A program made the position numbers and the translations under genes. From NCBI GenBank assembly GCA_029227815.1, contig CP118523.1, forward strand, positions 2,976,001 through 3,040,000: a DNA stretch of 64,000 nucleotides, given 5' to 3'. The stretch is from Clostridiaceae bacterium M8S5. GTDB taxonomy: Bacteria; Bacillota; Clostridia; Tissierellales; MCWD3. Under the pieces are notes generated by a model, which was not told the DNA's origin, made no database searches, and saw only the letters and a list, made by a program, of their open reading frames with translations. Shown in pieces: positions 1-9,634 of the stretch (position 1 is its first letter; each line of letters opens with the position of its first letter).

Positions 1-3000
1 TTCTATATAGTTGAAGGATACAAATCTTACATGAGGCATGTTGTATGCTATATTTTTATACACTATACTATATCCTCCTGCAGGTGGAAAACCAAATATG
101 GTCTTAGTTCCTTTTTCATTGTATATTCCATATATTTGATCTCCATCTATTTCTTTTGCTGTGATACTATCAATTACTGATGCCATTGAATATAGTGATG
201 GGCTACTAAAGAGTTTATTTACACTTATGTTAATATCAAACTCCTGTCTAATCAAGATCATAAGCTCTACTAGATTAAGTGAATTTCCACCAAGATCAAA
301 GAAATCATCATTTAAATCTATCCTTCTTATACCCAGAAGTTTACTCCACAGCTTGGCTAATTTCTTTTCATTTTCCGTCTGAGGCTTATTTTGTATTTCT
401 TTTTCTAATGTTGGTACAGGCAATTTTTTTATATCTACTTTGCCATTGTTTGTAAGTGGAAACTCCTCAACTCTCAACATATAAGATGGAATCATATATG
501 TTGGCAACTTTTTCTTGAGATATTTATTAGTTTTATTGATGTCAAGACTTGCAGGTGCCTTACAATATGCGCAAAGTAATTTTTCACCATTTGGCGCTTC
601 TTTAGGAACAACAAATGCCTTTTCTACTTCAATAATACTTTCAAGTTGCTTTTCTATCTCGGATAGCTCTATTCTATGTCCTCTTATTTTTACTTGATTA
701 TCTATTCTTTGTAGCATCTTTATGTTTCCATCATTATTCCAAAGTGCTAAGTCTCCAGTTTTATATAATCTAATCTGCTTAGTTTTATCAAAGGAGTGAT
801 TAATAAATCTTTCCTTAGTTAATTCAGGTGCATTTACATAGCCTAGTGTTACACCATCTCCACCTATATATATTTCTCCTGGAATACCAACAGGAACAGG
901 GTTCATCTCATTATCAAGGATATATATTTCTGTGTTTGCAAATGGCTTTCCTATAGGCACCGCACCATCAGTTGTAAGTGTCCCTTGTGGTTCGTAATAG
1001 GTACTATCAATTGTTGCTTCAGTTAAACCGTAGGAACTTATTACCCTTGTATCTAGCGAGCATTGAAGCTTTAATTCTCTGTATTCATCCATATTCCAAA
1101 CATCCGATCCAACTATGAGGATTTTCATAAAATCTAGCTTCTTGCCATCTTTTTTAATATAGTTCATCATATTTCTAATTATGGCAGGTACGAATTCTCC
1201 TATATTTACTCCTTCTTCTATCATGATGTCATATAAAAGTGGTATGTTAAGAAGTACTTCTTTTCTACATAATACTAACTTGCCTCCTGAGCATAATGCT
1301 CTTACTAAATCACCACTAAATACATCAAATGAAAAGCTTGCCATTTGAAGATGTGAGTATTCATCTTTTTTAAGTTCATATGTTTCTTCCCATGATTTAT
1401 ATATTGAAACAACATTCTTATGGCAAACCATAACTCCTTTTGGCTTTCCTAAGGAACCAGAAGTATATACAATATATGCCATATCATCTATGCTATTTAT
1501 ACTCTCAACTGTTGAATCATCTAATCTATAAGCCTCATTTTTCATTTCAGCAAATGATACTGTTTTTATGCTAAAATCACCCTCTTTGAAATCATTATTT
1601 GAATCATATATCATAAGTAATGATTTAGAGTTTTCTATAGCATAGTTTATTCTATCTTCTGGCCAATTAGCTTCAATTGGAACATAAGCCCCTCCTGATT
1701 TCATTATACCTATCAAAACTATAGCCATATCTACTGATTTTTTCATGCATACTATTACTGGTGTATTCGCTGTTACTCCTTTATCTCTTAAGTATCTTGC
1801 TATTTGATTGGATTTCTTATTTAATTCTTCGTATGTTATTGAATCTTTTGATTTATCTTCATATGGTACTGTAATAGCAACTTTTTGTGGATTTTCAAGA
1901 GATATTTTCTCTATCAATTGATGAACTGTTTCTTCCTTTTGATTTTCGTCTATATTTCCATTCCACTCTGTGAGTATCATTTTTCTTTCGTCATCTGTTA
2001 AAACACTATATTTTGATATATTTAAATCAGGGCTTTCTACTATTTTACTCATCAATTCTTTAAAATGCTTACTCATTCTAACTATAGTACTCTCGTAGAA
2101 CAAGTCTGTATTGTATTTAAATGTTGCATGGAGTATTCCATTTTCTTCGTACATAGATAGAGTAATATCAAATTGCCCTTCTTCTTCTGGTATTGATAAT
2201 ACTTGCATAGGGAATCCTTGGAAGTTTCCTACGTTTCCACTTTCAAACCCTGTTCTTTCAATATTGTGCATTAGATACACAAACATAACTTGGAATATCG
2301 CTGATCTACTTGGATCCCTTTTTAGTCCCAGTTTTTCAAGTAAAAGTGCAAATGGATAATCTTGATTTTCAAGTGCCATTAATACGTTTTCTTTTACTTC
2401 TCCTAAGAATTCCTTAAATGTAGGGTCTTCATCAAAGTTTGCCCAAAGAGGTAATGGATTAACAAAGTATCCATATACGTTTGAGAATTCAGGTTGGGTT
2501 CTTCCTGATACTGGACTTCCAATTATTACATCTTTTTGACCAGAATACTTATAAAGTAATGTATAGAAACTACTAAGCAATGTCATAAACAAAGTAGCAC
2601 CGTTTTGTTTAGACACAGACACTAACTTCTCTGTAAGTTCTGCATCAATAGTAAATGAATATGATGTTCCATTATTTGTTTGAACAACTGGTCTAACTTT
2701 ATCTGTAGGAATATTCAAAATAGGAATATCCTTTGGTAAGTTATTTTTCCAGAAGTTAAACATTTTTGTACCTTTTAAGCTGTTCATTTTCTCATTTTCC
2801 CAGAAAATATAGTCCTTGTAGCTTGTATCAATTTCCTTTAATGCTACTTCTTTATTTAATGCAAATTTAGCATAAAAGGCTTGTATTTCGTTTATAAACA
2901 TATAATTTGACCAAGCATCTGAAACTATATGATGAATATTAACTGATAGATAGTAATCTTTTTCTGATTGTTTGTATAATGTAAATCTATAAAGTGGTCC

Positions 3001-6000
3001 TCTTTCAAGGTTAAATGGTTCTTTAGTGTTTTCTACAATCATATTTAAAATAGCTTCTTTGTCTTTACCTTGTGCATCTATGTGAGTTAAATATTCATTT
3101 CTATATTCATATATCTTCTGGCAAGGCTCTCCGTCTTCAATAAAGAAATTTGTTCTTAATTGTTCATGTCTCTTTACGATTTCTTCAACTGATTTATTAA
3201 TGGCTTCTATGTTAAGCTCCACTGGTATATACAGTACTCCTGCAATATTGTAAGCTGAGCTTTCTGGATTAAGCTGATATAAGAACCATAGCGCCTTTTG
3301 CCCATATGATAAAGAGTATTTATCAATTACTTGAATATTATCATCTTGTTCATCTTTGCTATTTGCGTTTTGAGTATCAACATCAGACAGCCTCTCAGAA
3401 ATATCCTTATATAATTCATTTGAAAGTTCTGCTATTGTTGTATTGCTTAAAAGCGTCACTATTTTAAACATATACCCAAAGTTTGATGAAATTTTATTTC
3501 TTAGCTCTGTTGCCATTATAGAATCTACACCTAGCACACTCAATGAAGCATCTGAAGCTACTTGAGACACATCGCATTTTAATATCCCTGCGATGGTTTC
3601 AGATAAACCATTTAGCACCAATACTTTTCTTTCACTTGGCTCTGAATTAATAAATACATTTTCAAAGTTTTCATCGTCACCACTGTCTTTCATGCTATCT
3701 TTTTCTATCAAATGTTCACACATAGAAATTGGTTTTGGATACCATAGTAAAGCCTTATCCCACTCAACATCACAAACCATCATTTGAGTTACATCTTGGC
3801 CCATCAGTCTTTCGAAGACCTTCATTCCTACTTCTGGTGCTATTACATCCATTCCTCTATTATTCTTGTAGAACTCACCAAGATTTAATTTTTTTATCAT
3901 TCCAACTGCCCATGGTCCCCAGTTGATAGCTAATGCTGGCTGACCATTCATTTGCCTATAACTTGAAAGTGCGTTCAAAAATGCGTTTGCTGCACCATAA
4001 TTTGTCTGGCCTGTAGCTGTTAAAATACACGCAACAGATGAGAATACGATGAAGTTTTCAACAGTTTCTTCTGAAAAATATTTATTGAGTAAATATCCAC
4101 CATATACTTTTGTATCATATACTTTGCTAAAACTATCTATATCCATCTCTGAAATTACTGTATCTTTAACTATACCTGCCGAATGAACTATAGTTCTAAC
4201 TGGCGGGTATCCCAAATCTTTTAATTCCTGTGCAAACTGACTTACTTGATTTTCGCTACTCATGTCTACACTCTTACATATAACTTGTACACCCATACTT
4301 TCTAACTCTTTAATAAAATTAATCTTTGCTAATACTGAGCTGTCAGAAACTTTTTTCCAATCTCTTCTTTCTGGTATCTCACTTCTACCTACCAGTACAA
4401 GCTTCGTTGCACCATGTAATGCCATTTTCTTTGATACAAGTTTTCCCAATGCTCCAAATGCACCCGTAATAATATGAATACCATCCTTATTAAAACTTAA
4501 TGGGATAGGTTTCTTTACACTATCTGTCAGCATTAGTTTTGGAATATATCTACTATCATTTCTAACTACTATTTCTTTATCGTCTGTTTTATCCATAGTC
4601 ACAATTTCAAAAACATTCTTTGCATCGTTTTTAGCTAATTCTTCTTCTAAATCTAAATCAATCAAGTAATCAAAGTTTTCAGTAAGTTCCTGTTGATATA
4701 GCACTCTTCCTAATCCCCAAGCTGGAGCTGCTAAAGGATGCATGTTACTCTCAAAGCCAATTCTTTGACTACCTCTTGTAATAATAGTAAGTTTACCTTT
4801 TATACCATATTCCACTATTAAGTTTGCTATTTGTATAATTGAGTAACTGGATTCTGTTTTTGCTTTTTCTATATCATCAATTGTACAATTATCAAGATCA
4901 GGTAGGTTTGTATTTTCTAAATGGAGGATTTTTTTGCATTTATAGTTCTTCTGTTTGAAATATAAATCAAAAATATTGTTAAGTGCTTTTTTATCATTTC
5001 TAGGGATTTCTATATAATTTAAATCTTCGTCTATTTTTAATGTATCTGCGTATCTTATATTTAAATATCCATACCCTTTATCACTTAATATATTTGATAT
5101 CTCATCTGCTAATCCGCCTCCGTCACCAAATACTACCCATAGTTCATTTTTATTCACAGATATCTCTTGCTCATTCTTTTCAAATTCTTTTTCTTCCCAT
5201 TTTAAATCATAAAGCATTGTATCTACTCTATTTAAAGATACATTACTAGATACCTGATCTAGAGCTTTTGCACTAAAGTTCTTAATCTCACCTATTGCTT
5301 CACCTTTATTATTATAAATATATATTGAGCCAACTAAGTTCTTCGCAGTATTTTCTTTTATATCAGCAACTACCCAAATTTCTCCTTTATATCCATTAGT
5401 TAGTCTTATTTTTTCTATTGAAACTGGCAATCTAATCTCACCTGTCTCACTTTCATCCCTCAAAAACTCTGTAGTGACAAAAGTCTGGAAGCATGCGTCT
5501 GTAATTGTTGGATGGAAATAACTTTCTTCTTCATTATAAAGCTCATCGTTTATGCATATCTTTGATATTATTTTTTCTTCAGATAACCATATTTTTTCAA
5601 TGCCTTGGAAATAATATCCATATTCATATCCCATGCTATTTAGCTTATTATAACATTCCTCTTTGTCAAAGCTTTGAGTCATATTCTTTGTCAGGCTTGA
5701 TATATCTATATCAGATGTAATTGACGTATTCTGTATAGTTTTAAGAATACCAGAGCAATGTATGTCTTTATTATCATTTTCTTCATCATATGAGATAATC
5801 TTAAAAGATGAATCCTTATCACTTACAAAGAATTGAACTTTCTTATCTTTATTTTCACTTAAAAATAATGCTTTTTTAAACTCTAGCTTTTCTATTGAGT
5901 AATTTCCTCCCCCTACTAAGTTATCTAATGCTGCAAAACCCATTTCAATATATCCTGCAGCTGGAAAAACGACATTACCCTGAATTAAATGATCTTTTAA

Positions 6001-8784
6001 ATATTTAGCACTACTAGAATTTATAGAATTCTCCCAAGCATATGAACCAATTCTCATACTATAACCTAGTAAATGATGGTCGACATAACCAAGTCTTTTT
6101 CTCTCTACATTAAAAGGCTCTACCCAGTATTTGTCCTTCTTCCAAGTATAGTTTGGAAGATGTACAAAGTTACCTTGTTTATATAACTTGTCCCAATCAA
6201 TAACAAACCCTGATATAAATAACTGTGAAAGCGCTAATGTGATATTTTCTAAGTCATCTTCTTTTCTCTTAAGGCTAGTTATAAGCTTAACATCTTTTTC
6301 TTCTCGTTCTCCACACTCGCTCATTGATGCTTTAAGTACTGGATGTGGGCCAACTTCTAAGAAAACAGAGTATCCATCTTGGAGCATCTTTGTAAATGCT
6401 TTAGCAAAGTATACTGAACCTCTAACATTTTTCCACCAATAGCCTGCATCTAACTCTGTACCATCTACCTCTTTGCCTAGTGCTGTTGAATATAGTCTTA
6501 TCTTTGCTTTCATTGGTTTTATATTTTCTAAATCTTCAAACAATTCATCTTTTATCATATCCATACATGGACTATGATATGGTATTTTAACTTTCAAAAA
6601 TTTAGCGAATACACCATCAACTTCTAATTTTTTAGCAATAGCTTCTAACGATTCTTCTTTTCCTGCTAGCGTAACTGCACTTGGACTATTTATTGCCGCA
6701 ATGGACACACTGTCACCATAAGGTTTAATTAAATTTAATGCATCCTCTTCATTCAATCCTACTGCCAACATTTTACCTGTTCCGCTAGTCTTTTGTTGTA
6801 ATCTACTTCTATTCATTATTACTTTAACTGCATCTTCAAATGTATATACACCTGCTTCATAAAATGCTGCTGCTTCACCAGTACTATGACCTATTAATGC
6901 ATCTGGCTTTATTCCATAGTGACGTAGTAGTTTGGATAAGGCTAATTGAAGTGCAAAATTTGCAGGCTGTGAAAGCCAGTTATTAGTCATATTTGAATCA
7001 TTTTGTGATGCATTCATTTCTTCAACCAATGACCAATCAACCCATTTTCTCATTTCTTTATCACACTTGTCCATCATTTCTCTATATACAGGCTCTGTTT
7101 CATATAGTTTTCGTCCCATAGCCCACCATTGTGGCCCCATACCAGTAAATACCCATACTAGTTTTACTTTATCACCAGATAATTTTCTTCCTTTTACAAT
7201 CATAGGATTCTCTTTTTCGTCAGCACACAATGATAATTTTTCTAGTAAATCTGCTTTTGAATTATAAACTAAACCCAATCTGTAATCTAGGTGTTGCCTT
7301 TTGTGACTTAATGTATAGCAAACATCCATTAATTCCTCGATACTCATCTTGGCTATATGCTCGTTGTATTTTAATGCCATCTCACTAAACACATCTTTAT
7401 TTTTTGCAGAAAGAGGGAAAATCTTTGGTCTATTTATAGTTGTTTCCTCATTCTCTGTATTTACTTTATCTACTATAGGTGCCTCCTCTAATATGACGTG
7501 AGCATTTGTACCTCCGAATCCAAAAGAATTAACACTTGCTCTAGCTTTTCCCGAATGTTTTGGCCATTCTTCAAGTTTACTTGGTATTTCAAAAGACCAC
7601 TTGTCCATCTCAATTTTAGGGTTTATTTCTTTTAGATGTAAATGAGGTGGTATTTTTTTATTTTTAAGACTAAGCGCAGTTTTAATTAAACCCGCTACGC
7701 CAGCTGCAGCTTCTGTATGTCCAAAATTTGTTTTAACCGACCCTATAAAGCATTTATCTTTTTTATCTCTCTCTATACTAAGCACTTGTCCTATGGAATT
7801 AGCTTCGATTGGATCTCCTACTGGTGTTCCAGTACCATGCGCTTCCACGTATTGAATTGTATTTGGCTTTATTCCTGCTTTTTGACAAACATCCACCATA
7901 AGATCAATCTGTGATTGAGGATTTGGCACTGTTATACCATTTGAATGTCCATCTTGGTTTGATCCATTTCCTATAATAACAGCATAAATATTATCCTTAT
8001 CTTTTATTGCATCACTAAGTCTTTTTAATACTACTATTCCAACACCTTCAGAACGAACATAACCATTCGCGCTTTTATCAAAACCATGTGACCAACCATT
8101 TGGTGATAAAAATCCCCCTTTACATTCTGAGATTGTGTATTGTGGTGCAAACTGAAGTCCTGCACCTCCTGCTAATGCAAGGTTACTCTCTCCGTTTTTT
8201 AAACTCTCACATGCAAGGTGCGTAGCTACTAGTGAAGAACTACATGCTGTATCAATAGATAAACTTGGTCCTTTGAAGTCAAATACATATGAAATCCTAT
8301 TTGATATCATCGTCATCATTACTCCAGTTGGTGTATGGGCTGCAATACCATCAAAACTACTTCCACCGTACTGAAGTAACTTATAGTCAAGTGTAAATGC
8401 ACCCATGAAAACTCCTACTTGCTCGCCTGCTAACTCCTGCGCTTTTAAACCCGCATCTTCTAATGCCTCCCAAGCAACCTCCAACGCTTTTCTTTGTTGG
8501 GGATCCATATAATGGGCTTCTCTTGGTGAAATACCAAAAAAAGTTGGATCAAATTCATCTATACCTTCAATATAGCCACCTTTCATAGTATTGATTTTCC
8601 CAGGATTTTCTTTTGATGAATTATAAAAACTTCTCAAATCCCATCTTGATTTTGGAATCTCAGTTATACAATCTGTTCCACTTTCCAACACATTCCAATA
8701 TGAAATTGGATCATTTATTCCCCCTGGAAATCTACAACCCAATCCAATAATGGCTATTTTTTCGCTATTATTCTTGTTATTCAT
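1..8784 (-). CDS. Hybrid type I PKS-NRPS megasynthase (KS-AT-DH-KR-ACP-C-A-PCP-TE), 3' end beyond window
   Basis: A single open frame runs leftward from ATG 8784 (MNNKNNSEKIAIIGLGCRFP) past position 1, giving 2928 codons in view. Domains in order: ketosynthase (Cys ~181 in DTACSS, His ~316 in HGTGT, His ~356 in GHTEAAAG), acyltransferase (Ser ~634 in GHSTGE), dehydratase (His ~932 in HxxxGxxxxP, Asp ~1096 in DACFQ), ketoreductase (GAFGALG ~1437, Tyr ~1596), ACP (Ser ~1755 in GVDSIM), condensation (HHIVSDAWS, His ~1952), adenylation (YTSGSLGKPKG ~2440, SYGLTEAT, NGKVDIKKLP), PCP (Ser ~2835 in GGNSL) and the start of a type I thioesterase (IFGFPPAGGYS). All key catalytic residues seen are intact. 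Such an enzyme would extend an acyl chain by one unit, leave an alkene (KR+DH, no ER seen), add one amino acid and release it. How the starter is loaded is not visible; no phosphopantetheinyl transferase lies in the window. RBS GAAAGGAAG precedes the start. Confidence 0.95.
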   Translation of the reverse strand, partial: MNNKNNSEKIAIIGLGCRFPGGINDPISYWNVLESGTDCITEIPKSRWDLRSFYNSSKENPGKINTMKGGYIEGIDEFDPTFFGISPREAHYMDPQQRKALEVAWEALEDAGLKAQELAGEQVGVFMGAFTLDYKLLQYGGSSFDGIAAHTPTGVMMTMISNRISYVFDFKGPSLSIDTACSSSLVATHLACESLKNGESNLALAGGAGLQFAPQYTISECKGGFLSPNGWSHGFDKSANGYVRSEGVGIVVLKRLSDAIKDKDNIYAVIIGNGSNQDGHSNGITVPNPQSQIDLMVDVCQKAGIKPNTIQYVEAHGTGTPVGDPIEANSIGQVLSIERDKKDKCFIGSVKTNFGHTEAAAGVAGLIKTALSLKNKKIPPHLHLKEINPKIEMDKWSFEIPSKLEEWPKHSGKARASVNSFGFGGTNAHVILEEAPIVDKVNTENEETTINRPKIFPLSAKNKDVFSEMALKYNEHIAKMSIEELMDVCYTLSHKRQHLDYRLGLVYNSKADLLEKLSLCADEKENPMIVKGRKLSGDKVKLVWVFTGMGPQWWAMGRKLYETEPVYREMMDKCDKEMRKWVDWSLVEEMNASQNDSNMTNNWLSQPANFALQLALSKLLRHYGIKPDALIGHSTGEAAAFYEAGVYTFEDAVKVIMNRSRLQQKTSGTGKMLAVGLNEEDALNLIKPYGDSVSIAAINSPSAVTLAGKEESLEAIAKKLEVDGVFAKFLKVKIPYHSPCMDMIKDELFEDLENIKPMKAKIRLYSTALGKEVDGTELDAGYWWKNVRGSVYFAKAFTKMLQDGYSVFLEVGPHPVLKASMSECGEREEKDVKLITSLKRKEDDLENITLALSQLFISGFVIDWDKLYKQGNFVHLPNYTWKKDKYWVEPFNVERKRLGYVDHHLLGYSMRIGSYAWENSINSSSAKYLKDHLIQGNVVFPAAGYIEMGFAALDNLVGGGNYSIEKLEFKKALFLSENKDKKVQFFVSDKDSSFKIISYDEENDNKDIHCSGILKTIQNTSITSDIDISSLTKNMTQSFDKEECYNKLNSMGYEYGYYFQGIEKIWLSEEKIISKICINDELYNEEESYFHPTITDACFQTFVTTEFLRDESETGEIRLPVSIEKIRLTNGYKGEIWVVADIKENTAKNLVGSIYIYNNKGEAIGEIKNFSAKALDQVSSNVSLNRVDTMLYDLKWEEKEFEKNEQEISVNKNELWVVFGDGGGLADEISNILSDKGYGYLNIRYADTLKIDEDLNYIEIPRNDKKALNNIFDLYFKQKNYKCKKILHLENTNLPDLDNCTIDDIEKAKTESSYSIIQIANLIVEYGIKGKLTIITRGSQRIGFESNMHPLAAPAWGLGRVLYQQELTENFDYLIDLDLEEELAKNDAKNVFEIVTMDKTDDKEIVVRNDSRYIPKLMLTDSVKKPIPLSFNKDGIHIITGAFGALGKLVSKKMALHGATKLVLVGRSEIPERRDWKKVSDSSVLAKINFIKELESMGVQVICKSVDMSSENQVSQFAQELKDLGYPPVRTIVHSAGIVKDTVISEMDIDSFSKVYDTKVYGGYLLNKYFSEETVENFIVFSSVACILTATGQTNYGAANAFLNALSSYRQMNGQPALAINWGPWAVGMIKKLNLGEFYKNNRGMDVIAPEVGMKVFERLMGQDVTQMMVCDVEWDKALLWYPKPISMCEHLIEKDSMKDSGDDENFENVFINSEPSERKVLVLNGLSETIAGILKCDVSQVASDASLSVLGVDSIMATELRNKISSNFGYMFKIVTLLSNTTIAELSNELYKDISERLSDVDTQNANSKDEQDDNIQVIDKYSLSYGQKALWFLYQLNPESSAYNIAGVLYIPVELNIEAINKSVEEIVKRHEQLRTNFFIEDGEPCQKIYEYRNEYLTHIDAQGKDKEAILNMIVENTKEPFNLERGPLYRFTLYKQSEKDYYLSVNIHHIVSDAWSNYMFINEIQAFYAKFALNKEVALKEIDTSYKDYIFWENEKMNSLKGTKMFNFWKNNLPKDIPILNIPTDKVRPVVQTNNGTSYSFTIDAELTEKLVSVSKQNGATLFMTLLSSFYTLLYKYSGQKDVIIGSPVSGRTQPEFSNVYGYFVNPLPLWANFDEDPTFKEFLGEVKENVLMALENQDYPFALLLEKLGLKRDPSRSAIFQVMFVYLMHNIERTGFESGNVGNFQGFPMQVLSIPEEEGQFDITLSMYEENGILHATFKYNTDLFYESTIVRMSKHFKELMSKIVESPDLNISKYSVLTDDERKMILTEWNGNIDENQKEETVHQLIEKISLENPQKVAITVPYEDKSKDSITYEELNKKSNQIARYLRDKGVTANTPVIVCMKKSVDMAIVLIGIMKSGGAYVPIEANWPEDRINYAIENSKSLLMIYDSNNDFKEGDFSIKTVSFAEMKNEAYRLDDSTVESINSIDDMAYIVYTSGSLGKPKGVMVCHKNVVSIYKSWEETYELKKDEYSHLQMASFSFDVFSGDLVRALCSGGKLVLCRKEVLLNIPLLYDIMIEEGVNIGEFVPAIIRNMMNYIKKDGKKLDFMKILIVGSDVWNMDEYRELKLQCSLDTRVISSYGLTEATIDSTYYEPQGTLTTDGAVPIGKPFANTEIYILDNEMNPVPVGIPGEIYIGGDGVTLGYVNAPELTKERFINHSFDKTKQIRLYKTGDLALWNNDGNIKMLQRIDNQVKIRGHRIELSEIEKQLESIIEVEKAFVVPKEAPNGEKLLCAYCKAPASLDINKTNKYLKKKLPTYMIPSYMLRVEEFPLTNNGKVDIKKLPVPTLEKEIQNKPQTENEKKLAKLWSKLLGIRRIDLNDDFFDLGGNSLNLVELMILIRQEFDINISVNKLFSSPSLYSMASVIDSITAKEIDGDQIYGIYNEKGTKTIFGFPPAGGYSIVYKNIAYNMPHVRFVSFNYIE

Positions 8785-8837
8785 CTATATCTTCCTTTCT
8801 GTTAAGTTTTATAATTAAAAATTTCGGGCAAATATGT

Positions 8838-9075
8838 TAATTTTTTCCTCCTTTCTTGAAACGCAATTTTTATTATAGCATAATTTGGTAAATTTGTAAA
8901 TTTATTTGGTGTTTTTTTGGTTACTTTCCCAATAAATATCTCTTTAAAAACATAATAAAACAATGCCTAGCATTATTTTATTTTAATAACAATATACAAA
9001 TCCATTTTTTATATGGAAAAAACAGAATTATTAACTAATTAAATCTACTAACTATGCTCCCATTTGTCTCAACAG
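8838..9075 (-). repeat. Upstream regulatory region homologous to 15128-15350
   Basis: Read on the minus strand, this region and the one before the C25 peptidase share, in the same order, TTAATAATT, a TATTGTTATTAAAA-like run, a GCTAGNCA block, AATTTATTGGGAAA (ATATTTATTGGGAAA here), the TTTACA-17-TATAAT promoter and AAGAAAGGAGGAAAAAA. Similarity is patchy but collinear over ~200 bp, which suggests a duplicated control region. No gene is seen in this interval. Confidence 0.7.
8847..8900 (-). promoter_or_regulatory. Sigma-A promoter and STAB-SD-like leader of the PKS-NRPS gene
   Basis: Reading the minus strand, TTTACA (8900-8895), a 17-bp spacer and TATAAT (8877-8872) form a near-perfect sigma-A promoter. 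About 20 nt downstream the leader carries GAAAGGAGG with no start codon at normal spacing; the real RBS lies ~50 nt further on. That string matches the mRNA-stabilising STAB-SD motif known from Bacillus thuringiensis cry3A. The promoter fit is seen directly; the stabiliser role is inferred. Confidence 0.8.
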
Positions 9076-9106
9076 AAGTCTTTTGTTGATATATGTGAAA
9101 TTATAC

Positions 9107-9137
9107 AAAAAAAGAAACCTTCTAACCGAAGGTTTCT
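9107..9137 (-). terminator. Rho-independent terminator-like hairpin
   Basis: The perfect inverted repeat GAAACCTT / AAGGTTTC (9114-9137) is followed on the minus strand by seven T (9113-9107). It lies upstream of the PKS-NRPS promoter and would insulate that gene from leftward transcription. The same hairpin recurs at 9290 and 9465 without a T-run. Confidence 0.7.
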
Positions 9138-9289
9138 TAGGTTGATGACAAAGTCATCAAGATAGCCGACTTTAGTAAAAGTTCAATTTCAAGGCGTGTT
9201 AAAATTGAGTAGCAGAGCTTACTTAGAGGTAAGTGAGCAACGGAAATTTTAACAACAACGTAGAAATTGGGCTTTTGTCTACAGTCTGA
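9114..9289. repeat. Dispersed hairpin element, copy 1 (176 bp unit)
   Basis: The unit is a GAAACCTT..AAGGTTTC palindrome followed by a ~150-bp core with no coding content. The core begins with TTGATGACAAAGTCATCAA and then folds as one long interrupted hairpin: 9168-9190 pairs with 9263-9286 (including CAATTTC/GAAATTG), 9198-9206 with 9245-9253 (GTTAAAATT/AATTTTAAC), and an apical stem forms around 9217-9238. It is repeated in tandem as copy 2 and again at 60.8 kb. Confidence 0.9.
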
Positions 9290-9464
9290 GAAACCTTCTA
9301 ACCGAAGGTTTCTTAAGTTGATGACAAAGTCATCAAGATAGCCGACTTTAGTAAAAGTTCAATTTCAAGGCGTGTTAAAATTGAGTAGCAGAGCTTACTT
9401 AGAGGTAAGTGAGCAACGGAATTTTAACAACAACGTAGAAATTGGGCTTTTGTCTACAGTCTGA
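9290..9464. repeat. Dispersed hairpin element, copy 2 (175 bp, tandem with copy 1)
   Basis: Nearly identical to copy 1: one A is lost in the CGGAAATTTT run and TTAGG becomes TTAAG after the palindrome. The near-identity implies recent duplication. It is followed at 9465-9490 by a third copy of only the palindromic flank, so the arrangement is flank-core-flank-core-flank. Confidence 0.9.
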
Positions 9465-9495
9465 GAAACCTTCTAACCGAAGGTTTCTTAGGTTC
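9465..9495. repeat. Third copy of the palindromic flank (no core)
   Basis: GAAACCTT..AAGGTTTCTTAGG repeats the boundary palindrome of the tandem elements and closes the array on its right side. Confidence 0.85.
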
Positions 9496-9634
9496 TTCTA
9501 TATGATTGTTGTTAAACTTATGCTTACTTGTTTCGATTAATCATTCTAGCTAATTTAAATATTCTTTAATCCTTTTATCTAAACAATAAGCTACTAAATA
9601 CCATGAATACCACGTTATAAGAATCACTTTTCTA

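Noticed and set aside
161..8000. A dozen plus-strand ORFs of 60-85 codons
   Set aside because: They are antisense shadows of the PKS-NRPS gene; none has an RBS or recognisable motif, while the minus frame is continuous with clear domains.
9114..9495. Tandem repeat taken as CRISPR array
   Set aside because: Units are ~175 bp, include the whole sequence without variable spacers, and no cas gene is near.
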